Source of the DNA: Actinomadura citrea
GTDB taxonomy: Bacteria; Actinomycetota; Actinomycetes; Streptosporangiales; Streptosporangiaceae
Assembly: GCF_013409045.1 (NCBI RefSeq)
Contig: NZ_JACCBT010000001.1
Location: forward strand, 7,976,669 to 8,040,668
Length of the DNA stretch: 64,000 nucleotides
Reading direction: 5' to 3'
Positions 25,674 to 35,339 of the stretch are shown in pieces; position 1 is the first letter of the stretch; every line of letters starts with the position of its first letter. The translations under genes and the position numbers were made by a program. The notes under the pieces were generated by a model. That model was not told the DNA's origin, did no database searches, and worked only from the letters and a program-made list of their open reading frames with translations.

Positions 25674-27173
25674 ATGAGCCACGGGCCGTTCCTTTCGCGG
25701 GGACGCCCCCCGGACCCCCGGAACCGCCCATACCCCCGGACCTCGGAGCCGATGAACAGCAACCCGATGTACATGGAGTACGTCGACGACGCCGACCCGC
25801 AGCCGGCGCCGCGACGTGGCTGGCGCATCCTCGGCTGGGTCTGCATCGGACTCTCGGCGGTCATGGTGGTCGGCTCTCTCACCGCCTACGGCCTGTACCG
25901 CCGGGCGTTCGGGAACATCTCGCACGAGGATGTCAACGCCCAGCTCGGCCCCAACCGGCCGAAGAAGCTGAACAGCGCGATGAACATCCTGATGCTCGGG
26001 TCCGACACCCGTGAGGGCTCGAACGCCAAGTACGGCCGCTCGATGAAGAACGAGCCGCCCCGCTCGGACACGATGATCCTGCTGCACCTGTCCCCCGGCG
26101 GCGGCCAGGCGATGGGCATCAGCTTCCCCCGCGACCTGATGGTCCGGATGCCGTCCTGCAAGAGCCGCAAGGGCGGGACGATCCCGGCGCAGACCCGCGC
26201 GCAGATCAACTCGGCGTTCACCAACGGCGGCGCGGCCTGCGTCATCAAGACGATCGAGAGCATCTCCAACATCCGGATCGACCACTTCATGCAGGTCGAC
26301 TTCAACGGGTTCAAGTCCATCACCAGTGCCGTCGGCGGCGTCCCGGTGTGCCTTCCCAAGGACGTCGACGACCCCAAGTCCAAGCTCAAGCTGAGCCGGG
26401 GCAAGCACAAGATCAAGGGCGAGACGGCGCTGGCGTACGTGCGCGTGCGGCACGGCCTCGGCGACGGCTCCGACACCGACCGCATCAAGCGCCAGCAGAA
26501 GTTCATGGGCTCCCTCGCCGGCCAGGCGATGAGCGCCGGTGTGCTCAGCAACCCCAGGCGCATGCTCCAGCTGATGAACGCCGTGACCAAGTCGCTCACC
26601 ACCGACAAGGAGCTGACGCCGCAGGTCATGATGGACATCGGCAAGGAGATGCAGGGCATGACCACCGGCAAGCTGCGGTTCGTGACCGTCCCGTCCGGGC
26701 CCGACCCCCTGGACCCGAACCGGGTGGCGCTCACTACCGGCGCCCAGCCGTTCTTCTCCGCCGTCCGCAACGACAAGACCGTGCCGAAGGAGCCCGCGCC
26801 GGGCGCCACGAAGATCCCGCCGAGCCAGGTGCGCGTGCGGGTCTACAACGGCAGCGGCATCGACGGCCAGGCCGGTCGCGTCGCCGACGACCTGGAGTCG
26901 CAGGGCTTCCAGGTCACCGTCGGCGGGAACGCCCCCGCGCCCACCACCGCCACGAAGGTGCTGTACGGTGCCGGTGCCGACCAGCAGGCGCAGACCCTGA
27001 CCTCGATGATCCCGAGCAAGCCGCAGGCCGCGGCGCGCACCACGGGTGGCACGCCGGGCGTCGTCGACCTGATCGTCGGCCAGAACTGGACGAACCTCAA
27101 GAGCGCCGGCGGCGGCATCCCGAAGCAGCAGGGTGAGATCCGCGCCAGCGACGACATCTGCAAGGAGAGCTGA
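25674..27173 (+). CDS. LytR-CpsA-Psr (LCP) family glycopolymer ligase
   Basis: 499 residues. A cytoplasmic leader, one transmembrane helix (about residues 50-72), then an extracytoplasmic LCP domain: NILMLGSDTREG, RSDTMILLHL, GISFPRDLMVRMP, INSAFTNGG, HFMQVDFNGFKSITSAVGGVPVCLP, and KGETALAYVRVRHGLGDGSDTDRIKRQQKF. The Arg and Asp residues that bind the polyprenyl pyrophosphate are all present. A LytR_C domain follows at about residues 390-480 (VRVYNGSGIDGQAGRVADDLESQGFQV). LCP proteins transfer lipid-linked wall polymers to peptidoglycan, a fitting partner for the downstream teichoic-acid-like cluster. The start is uncertain; an ATG at 25752 is the alternative. Confidence 0.92.
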   Translation: MSHGPFLSRGRPPDPRNRPYPRTSEPMNSNPMYMEYVDDADPQPAPRRGWRILGWVCIGLSAVMVVGSLTAYGLYRRAFGNISHEDVNAQLGPNRPKKLNSAMNILMLGSDTREGSNAKYGRSMKNEPPRSDTMILLHLSPGGGQAMGISFPRDLMVRMPSCKSRKGGTIPAQTRAQINSAFTNGGAACVIKTIESISNIRIDHFMQVDFNGFKSITSAVGGVPVCLPKDVDDPKSKLKLSRGKHKIKGETALAYVRVRHGLGDGSDTDRIKRQQKFMGSLAGQAMSAGVLSNPRRMLQLMNAVTKSLTTDKELTPQVMMDIGKEMQGMTTGKLRFVTVPSGPDPLDPNRVALTTGAQPFFSAVRNDKTVPKEPAPGATKIPPSQVRVRVYNGSGIDGQAGRVADDLESQGFQVTVGGNAPAPTTATKVLYGAGADQQAQTLTSMIPSKPQAAARTTGGTPGVVDLIVGQNWTNLKSAGGGIPKQQGEIRASDDICKES

Positions 27174-27185
27174 CCGGGCGGCCGT

Positions 27186-28346
27186 ATGACCTACACCACC
27201 AGGCCCTCAGAGGCCGACGCGGCACAGCGAACCGAACGGCCGTCGTCCACGGACCCGGCGGCGCCCCCCGAGGCGGGGGCGCCGGGCGTCGCGGGCACCG
27301 TAGCCTCTGGGAGCCCGGCCCCGCAGGTGGCCGCCCGCAAGGTGCGCGACCCCTTCTTCGACAATGCCAAGTACTTCGCGATCCTGCTGGTGGTGGCGGG
27401 ACACTCTCTGGCCAACCTGCTGAACGTTCCGCTGGCCAAGGGTCTCTACCTGTTCATCTACATGTTCCATATGCCGCTGTTCATCGTGATCACCGGCTAT
27501 TTCTCCCGGAACTGGACGTTCTCCGGCGGCAAGGCCCGCAAACTGATCACCAACGTCGGGGTGCCGTACGTGGTGTTCGAGTTCGCCTACTCCCTCTACG
27601 ACTGGCTCGCGGGCCGCAACCACCTTGAGATCAGCCTGCTGAACCCGTACTACCTGACGTGGTTCCTGTGCGCGCTGTTCATGTGGCGGCTGTCCACCCC
27701 GGTCTGGCAGCAGATCCGCTGGCCGCTCGCCGTGGCGACGGTGTTCGCGCTCCTGTCGTACATGAGCGACCTCGGCGGGACGTTCGACATCCACCGGGTG
27801 ATCGGGCTGCTGCCCTTCTACGTCCTCGGCCTCACCCTGAAGCCGGTGCACTTCGAGCTGCTGAAGAAGCCGATCGCGCGGCCGATCGGCGCCGTGGTGC
27901 TCGCCGCCGGCCTCGCCGGCTCCTATCTCGTCATGAACCACATGTCGCGGAGCTGGATCTACTGGAAGCACGCGAACTTCGAACTCGGCGTCGGCAACCT
28001 CACCGGCACCGTGGTGCGGATCGCGATGTTCGCCGCGGCGGTCGTCCTCGTCGCCGCGTTCCTCAGCCTCATCCCGCGCGGGCGGTACTGGTTCACCGCT
28101 CTCGGCTCCTACACGCTGTACGCCTACCTGCTGCACGGGTTCGTGACCCGGCTGCTCAACTTCACCGGCTGGTGGGGCGCCGACTGGATGCACACCCCGG
28201 CCGGGGTGGCCATCGTGGTCGCCGGCGCCCTGGTGGTCGGAACGTTCCTGTGCTCCAAGCCCGTCGTCCGGACGATGAGCTGGGCACTGGAGCCGAAGAT
28301 GACGCGGGTCTTCACCCCGCTGAGAAGACCCGCCCGCTCCCGCTGA
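27186..28346 (+). CDS. Membrane acyltransferase, acyltransferase-3-like (copy 1)
   Basis: 386 residues. A Thr/Pro/Ala-rich leader of 50 residues precedes about ten hydrophobic helices. DPFFDNAKYFAILLVVAGHSL carries the conserved His in the first helix, followed by FHMPLFIVITGYFSR and near the end YTLYAYLLHGFVTRL; these are hallmarks of the acyltransferase-3/OafA superfamily and of fucose 4-O-acetylase-like proteins. It would transfer an acetyl or acyl group to a sugar or polyol unit of a wall polymer. Start 12 bases after the LCP stop: likely one operon. Paralogous to the next gene. Confidence 0.87.
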   Translation: MTYTTRPSEADAAQRTERPSSTDPAAPPEAGAPGVAGTVASGSPAPQVAARKVRDPFFDNAKYFAILLVVAGHSLANLLNVPLAKGLYLFIYMFHMPLFIVITGYFSRNWTFSGGKARKLITNVGVPYVVFEFAYSLYDWLAGRNHLEISLLNPYYLTWFLCALFMWRLSTPVWQQIRWPLAVATVFALLSYMSDLGGTFDIHRVIGLLPFYVLGLTLKPVHFELLKKPIARPIGAVVLAAGLAGSYLVMNHMSRSWIYWKHANFELGVGNLTGTVVRIAMFAAAVVLVAAFLSLIPRGRYWFTALGSYTLYAYLLHGFVTRLLNFTGWWGADWMHTPAGVAIVVAGALVVGTFLCSKPVVRTMSWALEPKMTRVFTPLRRPARSR

Positions 28347-28400
28347 CGCCCCGTTCCCGCCCTCGCTCGCGCTCCCGCTGAGACCCGACCCCCCGGAGAT

Positions 28401-29558
28401 ATGACCGACGTCCTCCCCACCCCGCCACCCGCCACGGGCAGTGCGCCTTCCGCCACGGGCAGTGCGATCGCCTTGCCCGAGGCCCCGTCCATCCCCGCTC
28501 CGCGTCCCGTACCGGGCCCGGCGGCGCCGCCGAAGCCCGCCCGCCCCCGGGACGCGTTCTTCGACAACGCCAAGTTCTTCACGGCCGTGCTGGTCGTGGT
28601 CGGGCACTTCTGGTCCCAGTTCGGGGACAGTCGCGCGGCACACGCCGCGTACGTCGTCCTCTACGCCTTCCACATGCCGGTCTTCGTTTTCATCACCGGC
28701 TATTTCTCGCGCGGATTCATGCGCTCGACGGACAAGTTCCGCAGCGTTCTCCCCACGCTCGTCGTCCCCTATGTGATCTTCATTCTGCTCTATCGGGCGC
28801 AATTGGTCCTCATCAACGGGGTGCAGTTCCGGCTGAGCGAACTCTTCCGGCCGCATTTCCTGATGTGGTTCCTGGTGGCGCTCGTGTTCTGGCGGCTGAG
28901 CGCGCCGCTGTGGGGGCACCTGCGCCATCCGGTGGCCGTCTCGGTGGCGTTCTGCCTCGTCGGCGGGAGCTGGGCGTTCACCGCCGACTCCACGCTCAGC
29001 CGGACCGCCGGGCTGCTGCCGCTCTTCGTCCTCGGACTGACCGTCGACCCGGAGCACGTACGGCGGCTGCGCGCCCCCGGGGCGCGGTGGGCGGGGCTCG
29101 CCGTGCTGGCCGCCGCCCTGCCCGTCGCCTACGTCTGGGAGCTCGGCACGGTCGTCCCGAAGATCGACAGCGGGCTCCTCTACTGGAACCAGGGTTACGA
29201 TGCCATGGGCTTCGACACCGCCGAAGGCATGATGTGGCGGCTCGTGGCCCTCGCCTTCGCCGTTCTCCTCGGCGCCGCCTTCCTCGCGTGCATCCCGCGC
29301 GGACGGTCCTGGTACACCGAGATGGGGACGCGGACGATGTACGTGTACCTGCTGCACGGGCTCGTCATGAAGACGTTCGATTACACCGGCGTGCTGGACA
29401 AGCCAGTCCTGCACAACCCGTTCGGCATCGTCTCGGTCACCGTGGCCGCCGCCGCGCTCGGCGTCGTCCTCGCCACCGCACCCGTGCGGCGGCTCACCCG
29501 GTGGGCGGTCGAGCCCGACGCGCGGTGGCTCCTTCGATCCGCGCCCGGCCGGACCTGA
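28401..29558 (+). CDS. Membrane acyltransferase, acyltransferase-3-like (copy 2)
   Basis: 385 residues, the same plan and length as the preceding protein. A Pro/Ala-rich leader, then DAFFDNAKFFTAVLVVVGHFW with the conserved His, FHMPVFVFITGYFSR, HFLMWFLVALVFWRLSAPLW, LLPLFVLGLTVDP and TMYVYLLHGLVMK. The two share motif order and loop lengths, so they arose by tandem duplication, but the helices have diverged enough to suggest different acceptors or positions. The leader contains a short duplicated segment, ATGSAPSATGSA. 54 bases separate the copies. Confidence 0.87.
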   Translation: MTDVLPTPPPATGSAPSATGSAIALPEAPSIPAPRPVPGPAAPPKPARPRDAFFDNAKFFTAVLVVVGHFWSQFGDSRAAHAAYVVLYAFHMPVFVFITGYFSRGFMRSTDKFRSVLPTLVVPYVIFILLYRAQLVLINGVQFRLSELFRPHFLMWFLVALVFWRLSAPLWGHLRHPVAVSVAFCLVGGSWAFTADSTLSRTAGLLPLFVLGLTVDPEHVRRLRAPGARWAGLAVLAAALPVAYVWELGTVVPKIDSGLLYWNQGYDAMGFDTAEGMMWRLVALAFAVLLGAAFLACIPRGRSWYTEMGTRTMYVYLLHGLVMKTFDYTGVLDKPVLHNPFGIVSVTVAAAALGVVLATAPVRRLTRWAVEPDARWLLRSAPGRT

Positions 29559-29579
29559 GGTTCAAGCCCGACCTGTGGG

Positions 29580-29585
29580 TATAGT
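29580..29585 (+). promoter_or_regulatory. Possible -10 element before the TagF-like gene
   Basis: TATAGT, in an A+T-rich dip of the sequence, lies 32 bases before the GTG at 29618. No convincing -35 is at the right distance, and no ribosome site precedes the start, so a short-leader or leaderless transcript is possible. Confidence 0.3.
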
Positions 29586-29617
29586 CCAGAATCACCGAGT
29601 AGTTGATTGGCCTTCGC

Positions 29618-31831
29618 GTGAGCTCTGATCACGATATCTCTTTGAGCATCATCGTGCCCGTGCACAAAGTGCAGGGGTACATCCGGCAATGCCTTGATTC
29701 CATCCTCGATCCGGATCTTCCCAATCTTGAGGTCATCGCCGTCGACGACCACTCGCCGGACGGCTGCGGCGAGATCCTCGACGAGTTCGCCGAGCGCGAC
29801 TCGCGCGTCAAGGTCCGGCACCTCGACGAGAACGTCGGCCTCGGCCACGCGCGCAACATCGGGCTCGACATGGCGACCGGCGACTACGTCTGGTTCTTCG
29901 ACAGCGACGACCACGCGACCGAGGGCGCCGTCCGCGCGATCTGCGACCGGCTCGCCGAGACGCGGCCCGACGTGCTGGTCTTCGACTACGCCCGGTCCTA
30001 CTGGAACGGCAAGGTCAAGCGCAGCATCATCAACCACCTTTTCCGCGAGCCGCCCGCGCCGGAGGTGTTCACCCTCGCCGAGCGGCCGAGCGTCCTCGAG
30101 ATGATGATGACGGCGTGGAACAAGGCGATCCGCCGCGAGTTCCTGCTCGACCTCGGGCTGCGCTTCAGCGGCGGCTACTACGAGGACGTCAACGTCACCT
30201 ACCCGATCCTGATGGCCGCCGAGCGCCTGAGCCTGCTGGACCGGGTCTGCTACATCTACCGGCAGCGCCGCCGCGGAGCGATCACCAAGACCGCGAGCGC
30301 CAAGCATTTCGACGCGTTCGCGCAGTACGACCGCATCTTCACGTTCATGGACGGGATGGGGGCGAAGGCCGACCCGTTCCGCCCGCTGATGTTCGACCGG
30401 ACGATCTGGCACCTGCTCGTCATCATCGAGCGGCCCGATCGCGTCCACGAGTCGGAGAAGGCGCGGTTCTTCGCGGAGATGGCGAAGACGTACAACAGGT
30501 ACGAGCCGGCTGGGCACGTCCCGCCCGACGACAAGCCGTTCCTCGCCGACAAGCACCGGATGATCAAGGCGGACGACCACCGGGGCTTCGAGCGGGTCCG
30601 CGCCGCCGAGGCCAAGGACAAGGCGCGGAACCGGGGCGGAAAGGCCGCCAAGATCCGCAGGCGCGGTGTGCTGCTGGGCAAGGAGCTCGCCAAGGAGCGC
30701 TACTACCAGATGCAGCGGCGCCTCCCGATCGAGGAGGACCTCGCCGTCTTCGGCGCGTACTGGTACCGCGGGTACGCCTGCAACCCGGCGGCGATCTACG
30801 AGAAGGTCCGGGAGCTGGCCCCGGACGTCCGCCCGGTGTGGATCGTCAAGCCCGGAGCGCGCAAGACGATGCCGGAGGGCGTCGACTACGTCGTCGCCGG
30901 CTCCGCCGACTACTACCGGACGCTGGCCCGCGCGAAGTACTTCGTCAACAACGTCAACTTCCCCGACAACTACGTGAAGCGGCCGGGGCAGGTGCACATG
31001 ATGACGCAGCACGGGACGCCGCTGAAGAAGATGGGCCTCGACCAGATGGAGTACCCGGTCGGCGCCAACGACATGGACTTCAAGGCCCTCATCGCCCGGT
31101 CGGACCGCTGGGACTACCTCGTCTCGTCCAACCCGCTGTCGACGGAGGCGTGGGAGCGCGGGTTCCCCTGCGACTACGAGATGCTGGAGATCGGCTACCC
31201 GCGCAACGACCGGCTCGTCTCGGCGGAAGGGGACGAGCGCACCCGGCTGCGCGCCGAGCTCGGCGTCCCGGACGACGCGACCGCGATCCTGTACGCGCCG
31301 ACGCACCGCGACTACCAGCGCCGCTACACCCCCATGTTCGACATCGGGCGGGTCGTGGACGCGCTCGGCGAGGGGCACGTGCTGCTGCTGCGGGCGCACT
31401 ACTACTACAAGATCAAGAACATGGCGGCGGACCTGGGCTGGCCGGAGGGCCGGGTCATCGACGTCTCCAAGCACCCGTCCGTCGAGGACCTCATGATCGC
31501 CTCGGACGCGCTGCTCACGGACTACTCCTCGGTGATGTTCGACTACGCCAACCTCGACCGGCCGATCGTGATCTACGCCAACGACTGGGAGACCTACCGG
31601 CTCACCCGCGGGGTCAACTTCGACCTGACGGCGACGCCCCCCGGCGTCGTCGCCGCGACCGAGGCCGAGCTGGTCGAGGCGTTCACGTCCCGGGCCGCGT
31701 GGGGCGACGCCGCCGCGAAGAACCTCGCGAACTTCAGGGCGCGGTTCTGTCCGTGGGACGACGGGCACGCGGCCGAGCGCGCCGTGCGCCGCATGTTCCT
31801 CGGAGAGAAGATCCCGAACCCGCCGCAGTAG
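29618..31831 (+). CDS. GT2 / CDP-glycerol glycerophosphotransferase-like fusion (TagF type), copy 1
   Basis: 737 residues. Residues about 5-230 are a GT2 domain: LSIIVPVHKVQGYIRQCLDSI, VDDHSPDG, WFFDSDDHA (DxD), AWNKAIRREFL, YYEDVNVTYP. After a basic linker, residues about 380-730 form a TagF/TarF-like domain: TQHGTPLKKMG, EIGYPRNDRL, ILYAPTHRDYQRR, LLRAHYYYKI, SDALLTDYSSVMFDYANL. TagF-domain enzymes transfer glycerol phosphate or other polyol phosphate from CDP-polyol to a growing teichoic acid; fusion to a GT2 domain suggests alternate addition of sugar and polyol phosphate. Substrates are not shown. Start at GTG, where TTG at 29603 is possible. Confidence 0.88.
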   Translation: MSSDHDISLSIIVPVHKVQGYIRQCLDSILDPDLPNLEVIAVDDHSPDGCGEILDEFAERDSRVKVRHLDENVGLGHARNIGLDMATGDYVWFFDSDDHATEGAVRAICDRLAETRPDVLVFDYARSYWNGKVKRSIINHLFREPPAPEVFTLAERPSVLEMMMTAWNKAIRREFLLDLGLRFSGGYYEDVNVTYPILMAAERLSLLDRVCYIYRQRRRGAITKTASAKHFDAFAQYDRIFTFMDGMGAKADPFRPLMFDRTIWHLLVIIERPDRVHESEKARFFAEMAKTYNRYEPAGHVPPDDKPFLADKHRMIKADDHRGFERVRAAEAKDKARNRGGKAAKIRRRGVLLGKELAKERYYQMQRRLPIEEDLAVFGAYWYRGYACNPAAIYEKVRELAPDVRPVWIVKPGARKTMPEGVDYVVAGSADYYRTLARAKYFVNNVNFPDNYVKRPGQVHMMTQHGTPLKKMGLDQMEYPVGANDMDFKALIARSDRWDYLVSSNPLSTEAWERGFPCDYEMLEIGYPRNDRLVSAEGDERTRLRAELGVPDDATAILYAPTHRDYQRRYTPMFDIGRVVDALGEGHVLLLRAHYYYKIKNMAADLGWPEGRVIDVSKHPSVEDLMIASDALLTDYSSVMFDYANLDRPIVIYANDWETYRLTRGVNFDLTATPPGVVAATEAELVEAFTSRAAWGDAAAKNLANFRARFCPWDDGHAAERAVRRMFLGEKIPNPPQ

Positions 31832-31899
31832 GCCCCGGCGCCGGAGCCGCCCCCGCGCCGTCCGGCGCACACCCCGTCACGCCCGAAGGAGTGGGTCGC

Positions 31900-34800
31900 T
31901 TGCCCTCCAGCAGGATCAGCGTCGTCGTGCTCGCGCACGGAGCCGGAGAGTCCCTCGGCGGCACGCTCGCGTCGATCGCGGGCCAGTCGCACGCGGACCT
32001 GGAGGTCCTGGTGATGGACGACGGCGCGGGCGCCGCCGCCGGGGCCGTCATGCCCGACGAGCGGTTCCGCGTCGTGCGGCGGGGCGCGCCCAGCCGGGGC
32101 GCGGCGCGCGACCTCGGCGCCGCCGAGAGCGACGGCGACTTCCTGCTGTTCGTGGACGGCGGCGACGAACTGCCGGCGGAGGCCGCCGCGGTGCTGGTCG
32201 CGGCGCTGGAGTCCTCCGGGTCCGACATCGCGCTCGGCCGCGAGGCCGTCCGCCGCGGGCCGGACCGGGCGCCCGCGTGGCGGCCCGTCGAGCCGTCCCT
32301 CGCCCCGGCCACCGGCACGGACGTGCACCGCACCCCCGATCTCGTCCGCGAGCGCGGGGTCCGCGGGAAGCTGTTCCGGCGGTCGTTCTGGACGTCGCAC
32401 GAGCTGGCGTTCCCCGATCTCGGCCGCTATGACGAGCTGCTGCCGGCGGTGCGGGCGCTGCACCTCGCGGAGGGCGTCGACGTGCTGCCCGGCGTCGTCC
32501 TGCACCGGCGGGGCGAGCGGTTCCCGGCCACGACGGAGGCACAGGAGATCGCGGACGGGTTCGGCGCCGTCGCCCTCGCCGTCACGTGGCTCGGCGAGCA
32601 CGGCCACGCCCGGTCCCGGCGCCGGCTCCAGGCACTCGCGGCCGCCGAGGAACTGCGGGTGTTCCTGGACGCGCTGCCGGACCTGCCCGCCGACGAGCGC
32701 GAGCAGGTCGTCGCGCAGGCCGCCGGGTACGCGTCCGGGCTGCCCGCGAGACTCCTGGCCGACGTCCCGGCGCTGACCCGGCTGAAGTGGCATCTCGCGT
32801 CCGCCGGGCACACGACGGAGCTGGTGAAGGTCGTCCGGTACGAGCGGGGGAAGGCCTCGCCGTCGATCGTCCGCGACCCGCTGCGCCGGTACGTCGTCTA
32901 CCCGTACTGGAAGGACGCCAAGGTCGGCGTTCCGCGCGAGGTCTACCGGGCCCGCGGCGAGCTGCGGATGCGGGGCCGGGTCCACGCGGTCGGCTGGGAC
33001 GGCGACCGGCTCACCGTCACCGGCGAGGCCTACATCAACTCCGTCAGCATGCGGCGCCGCTGGACGTCGGTGAAGGCGATGACGCTGCGGTCCGCCGGAC
33101 GGAAGATCATCGCGCGGGCGCGGCAGGTGCCGGCGCCGGGCAAGCGGTCGGGCTGGTCCGGCTTCGAGTTCGCCTTCGACGTGAGCCGCCTTCGTGACCA
33201 CGGAAGATGGGTCGAAGGCGTCTGGACGGTCGAGGCGTCGGTGCTGAACGCGGGCGTGTTCCGGCGGGGGCCGCTGCGGGGCGGCAGCTCCGGCAGCGGC
33301 GCCCACCCGCCGTACCGCTACGTCGCCGACGGCGTGCGCGTCGTCCCGCGCATCGACGACGGCCGCCTCGTCATCGAGGTCGAGCGGGTCGCGGCGGCGG
33401 CCGTCGCGCTGTCCTGGGACGGCGACACGCTGGTCGTCGAGGTGAAGGCGGACGAGGCGCCGGACGGGCTGTCGCTGACGCTCGGCGACGACCGCGTCGA
33501 CGTACCGGTCACGGCGTCCGGCGACCGGTACGTCGCCCGCGTCGCCCCGGAGGCCCTCGAAGGGTCCCCGCTGCCGCCGGAGGAGATCGACGACACCCGC
33601 GACTGGACGGTCCGCGTCGCGGGCCGCCCCCTGGTGCTCGCCGAGGAGGTCGAGGACGTCCGGCGGGCGTTCGGCCCGCTGGAGGTCGCCGCGGGCCGCG
33701 GGCCCGGCGGCTACCTGCGCGTCCGGCGCACCACGGCGCGGCTCTCCGTCGACGGCTGCGCCTGGGAGCCGGACGGGACCCTCGTCCTGACCGCGGCGCA
33801 CCCCGCGCACGGCGGAGGCCAGATCGTCCTGCGCGGCCGATGGCACCGCAAGGAGTACGCGTTCGACCTCGTCGCCGACCCGGCGTCGGGCGTCCTGCAC
33901 GGGCGGGTCCCGGTCGCGGCCGTGCCGGGCGTCGCGGGCGTCCTGCCGCTGCGTCCCGGCCGCTGGGACGTGCTGTTCCGGCCCCCGGGCGAGCGGGCGC
34001 TGACCGTCCGGCTGTCGCCGGAGGCGCAGCGCGACCTGCCCGGACCGCTGGAGGTGGCGCGGCGCGGCTACGCCCTGGAGGCGCGCGACGGGCGGCTCGC
34101 CGTGGCGGTGACGGGCGACGTGCCGCCGGAGGAGAAGAGCGCCGGCACCAGGTACCGGGAGGAGGCGCGCCGCCGCGTCGACCGCGACGGGCTGCGCGAC
34201 GCGGTCCTGTTCTCCTGCTTCAGCGGACGGCAGTACTCCGACAGCCCGAAGGCCGTCCACGAGGAGCTGGTGCGCCGCGGTTCGGACCTCGATCAGCTCT
34301 GGGTCGTCAACGACGCGCAGGTGGAACTGCCGGGCACGCTGCGGCCCGTCCGGCTGCACGGCAGGGAGTGGCACGAGGCGCTCGCCACGTCCCGCTACAT
34401 CGTGACGAACCACCGGCTGGGCGACGCGTTCCGGCGGCACCCGGACCAGATCGTCCTGCAGACCTGGCACGGCACGCCGCTGAAGAAGATCGGCGGTGAC
34501 ATCAGGGAGGTGCACTTCGCGTACGCGCCCGGTATGAAGAAGGCGCTCCAGTCGCGCTCGAAGGACGCCGGGCCCGCCCTGCCCGAGTGGAGCCACCTGC
34601 TGTCCCCCAACCCGTTCAGCACGGAGATCTTCCGCCGCGCGTTCGCGTTCAAGGGCGACATGCTGGAGGTCGGCTACCCCCGCAACGACCTGCTGTACAG
34701 CCCGGAGGCCGGCACGGTCGCCGCGCGGGTGCGGGCCCGGCTCGGCATCCCCGAGGGCAAGCGGGTCGTGCTGTACGCGCCGACGTGGCGCGACGACCAG

Positions 34801-35313
34801 TACTACAGCCGGGGCCGCTACAAGTTCGACATGCGGATCGACCTGGAGCGGGCCCGCGCGGCGCTCGGCGACGACCACGTCCTGCTGGTCCGGCTGCACA
34901 CCAACGTCGTGGACGGCGTCCGCGAGGACGGGCACGGCTTCGTCCGCGACGTGTCGGCCTATCCCGACATCACCGAGCTGTACCTGATCTCCGACGTGCT
35001 GATCAGCGACTACTCGTCGGTGATGTTCGACTACGCCAACACCGGCCGGCCCATGCTGTTCTTCACCTACGACCTGGCCGACTACCGGGACAGGCTGCGC
35101 GGCTTCTACTTCGACTTCGAGGCCGAGGCCCCGGGGCCGCTCGTGGAGACCTCCGACGACCTCATCGAGGCGGTCCGCGACGCGGAGTCCGCCATGGACG
35201 GCTACCGCGACCGCTACAAGGACTTCGTGGCACGTTTCTGCCCTCTCGACGACGGGCATGCCGCCTCCCGTGCCGTCGACCGGGTCTTCGGCTCGGACGG
35301 CGGAGGCCGGTAA
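31900..35313 (+). CDS. Giant GT2-like / TagF-like fusion with central beta-rich insert, copy 2
   Basis: 1137 residues. Residues about 1-220 are a GT2-like domain with a degenerate catalytic area (ISVVVLAHGAGESLGGTL, VMDDGAGAA, LFVDGGDEL instead of DSDD). Residues about 330-760 are Val-rich beta-sandwich material (WDGDRLTVTGEAYINS, DWTVRVAG, RWDVLFRPPGERALTVRL). Residues about 770-1130 are an intact TagF-like domain: TWHGTPLKKIG, EVGYPRNDLL, VLYAPTWRDDQYY, LLVRLHTNVVDG, SDVLISDYSSVMFDYANT. The TTG has GAAGGAG eight bases upstream; a GTG at 31891 is too close to it. The GT2 part may be non-catalytic, so this could be a polymerase whose central part binds the polymer. Confidence 0.85.
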   Translation: MPSSRISVVVLAHGAGESLGGTLASIAGQSHADLEVLVMDDGAGAAAGAVMPDERFRVVRRGAPSRGAARDLGAAESDGDFLLFVDGGDELPAEAAAVLVAALESSGSDIALGREAVRRGPDRAPAWRPVEPSLAPATGTDVHRTPDLVRERGVRGKLFRRSFWTSHELAFPDLGRYDELLPAVRALHLAEGVDVLPGVVLHRRGERFPATTEAQEIADGFGAVALAVTWLGEHGHARSRRRLQALAAAEELRVFLDALPDLPADEREQVVAQAAGYASGLPARLLADVPALTRLKWHLASAGHTTELVKVVRYERGKASPSIVRDPLRRYVVYPYWKDAKVGVPREVYRARGELRMRGRVHAVGWDGDRLTVTGEAYINSVSMRRRWTSVKAMTLRSAGRKIIARARQVPAPGKRSGWSGFEFAFDVSRLRDHGRWVEGVWTVEASVLNAGVFRRGPLRGGSSGSGAHPPYRYVADGVRVVPRIDDGRLVIEVERVAAAAVALSWDGDTLVVEVKADEAPDGLSLTLGDDRVDVPVTASGDRYVARVAPEALEGSPLPPEEIDDTRDWTVRVAGRPLVLAEEVEDVRRAFGPLEVAAGRGPGGYLRVRRTTARLSVDGCAWEPDGTLVLTAAHPAHGGGQIVLRGRWHRKEYAFDLVADPASGVLHGRVPVAAVPGVAGVLPLRPGRWDVLFRPPGERALTVRLSPEAQRDLPGPLEVARRGYALEARDGRLAVAVTGDVPPEEKSAGTRYREEARRRVDRDGLRDAVLFSCFSGRQYSDSPKAVHEELVRRGSDLDQLWVVNDAQVELPGTLRPVRLHGREWHEALATSRYIVTNHRLGDAFRRHPDQIVLQTWHGTPLKKIGGDIREVHFAYAPGMKKALQSRSKDAGPALPEWSHLLSPNPFSTEIFRRAFAFKGDMLEVGYPRNDLLYSPEAGTVAARVRARLGIPEGKRVVLYAPTWRDDQYYSRGRYKFDMRIDLERARAALGDDHVLLVRLHTNVVDGVREDGHGFVRDVSAYPDITELYLISDVLISDYSSVMFDYANTGRPMLFFTYDLADYRDRLRGFYFDFEAEAPGPLVETSDDLIEAVRDAESAMDGYRDRYKDFVARFCPLDDGHAASRAVDRVFGSDGGGR

Positions 35314-35339
35314 GCGTCATCGGGGAAGGCGACTGGTCC

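Noticed and set aside
31594..35259. Long minus-strand open frame opposite the giant TagF-like gene
   Set aside because: Rich in Arg, Val and His with no motif; it is the antisense of a G/C-third-position gene with clear domains on the plus strand.
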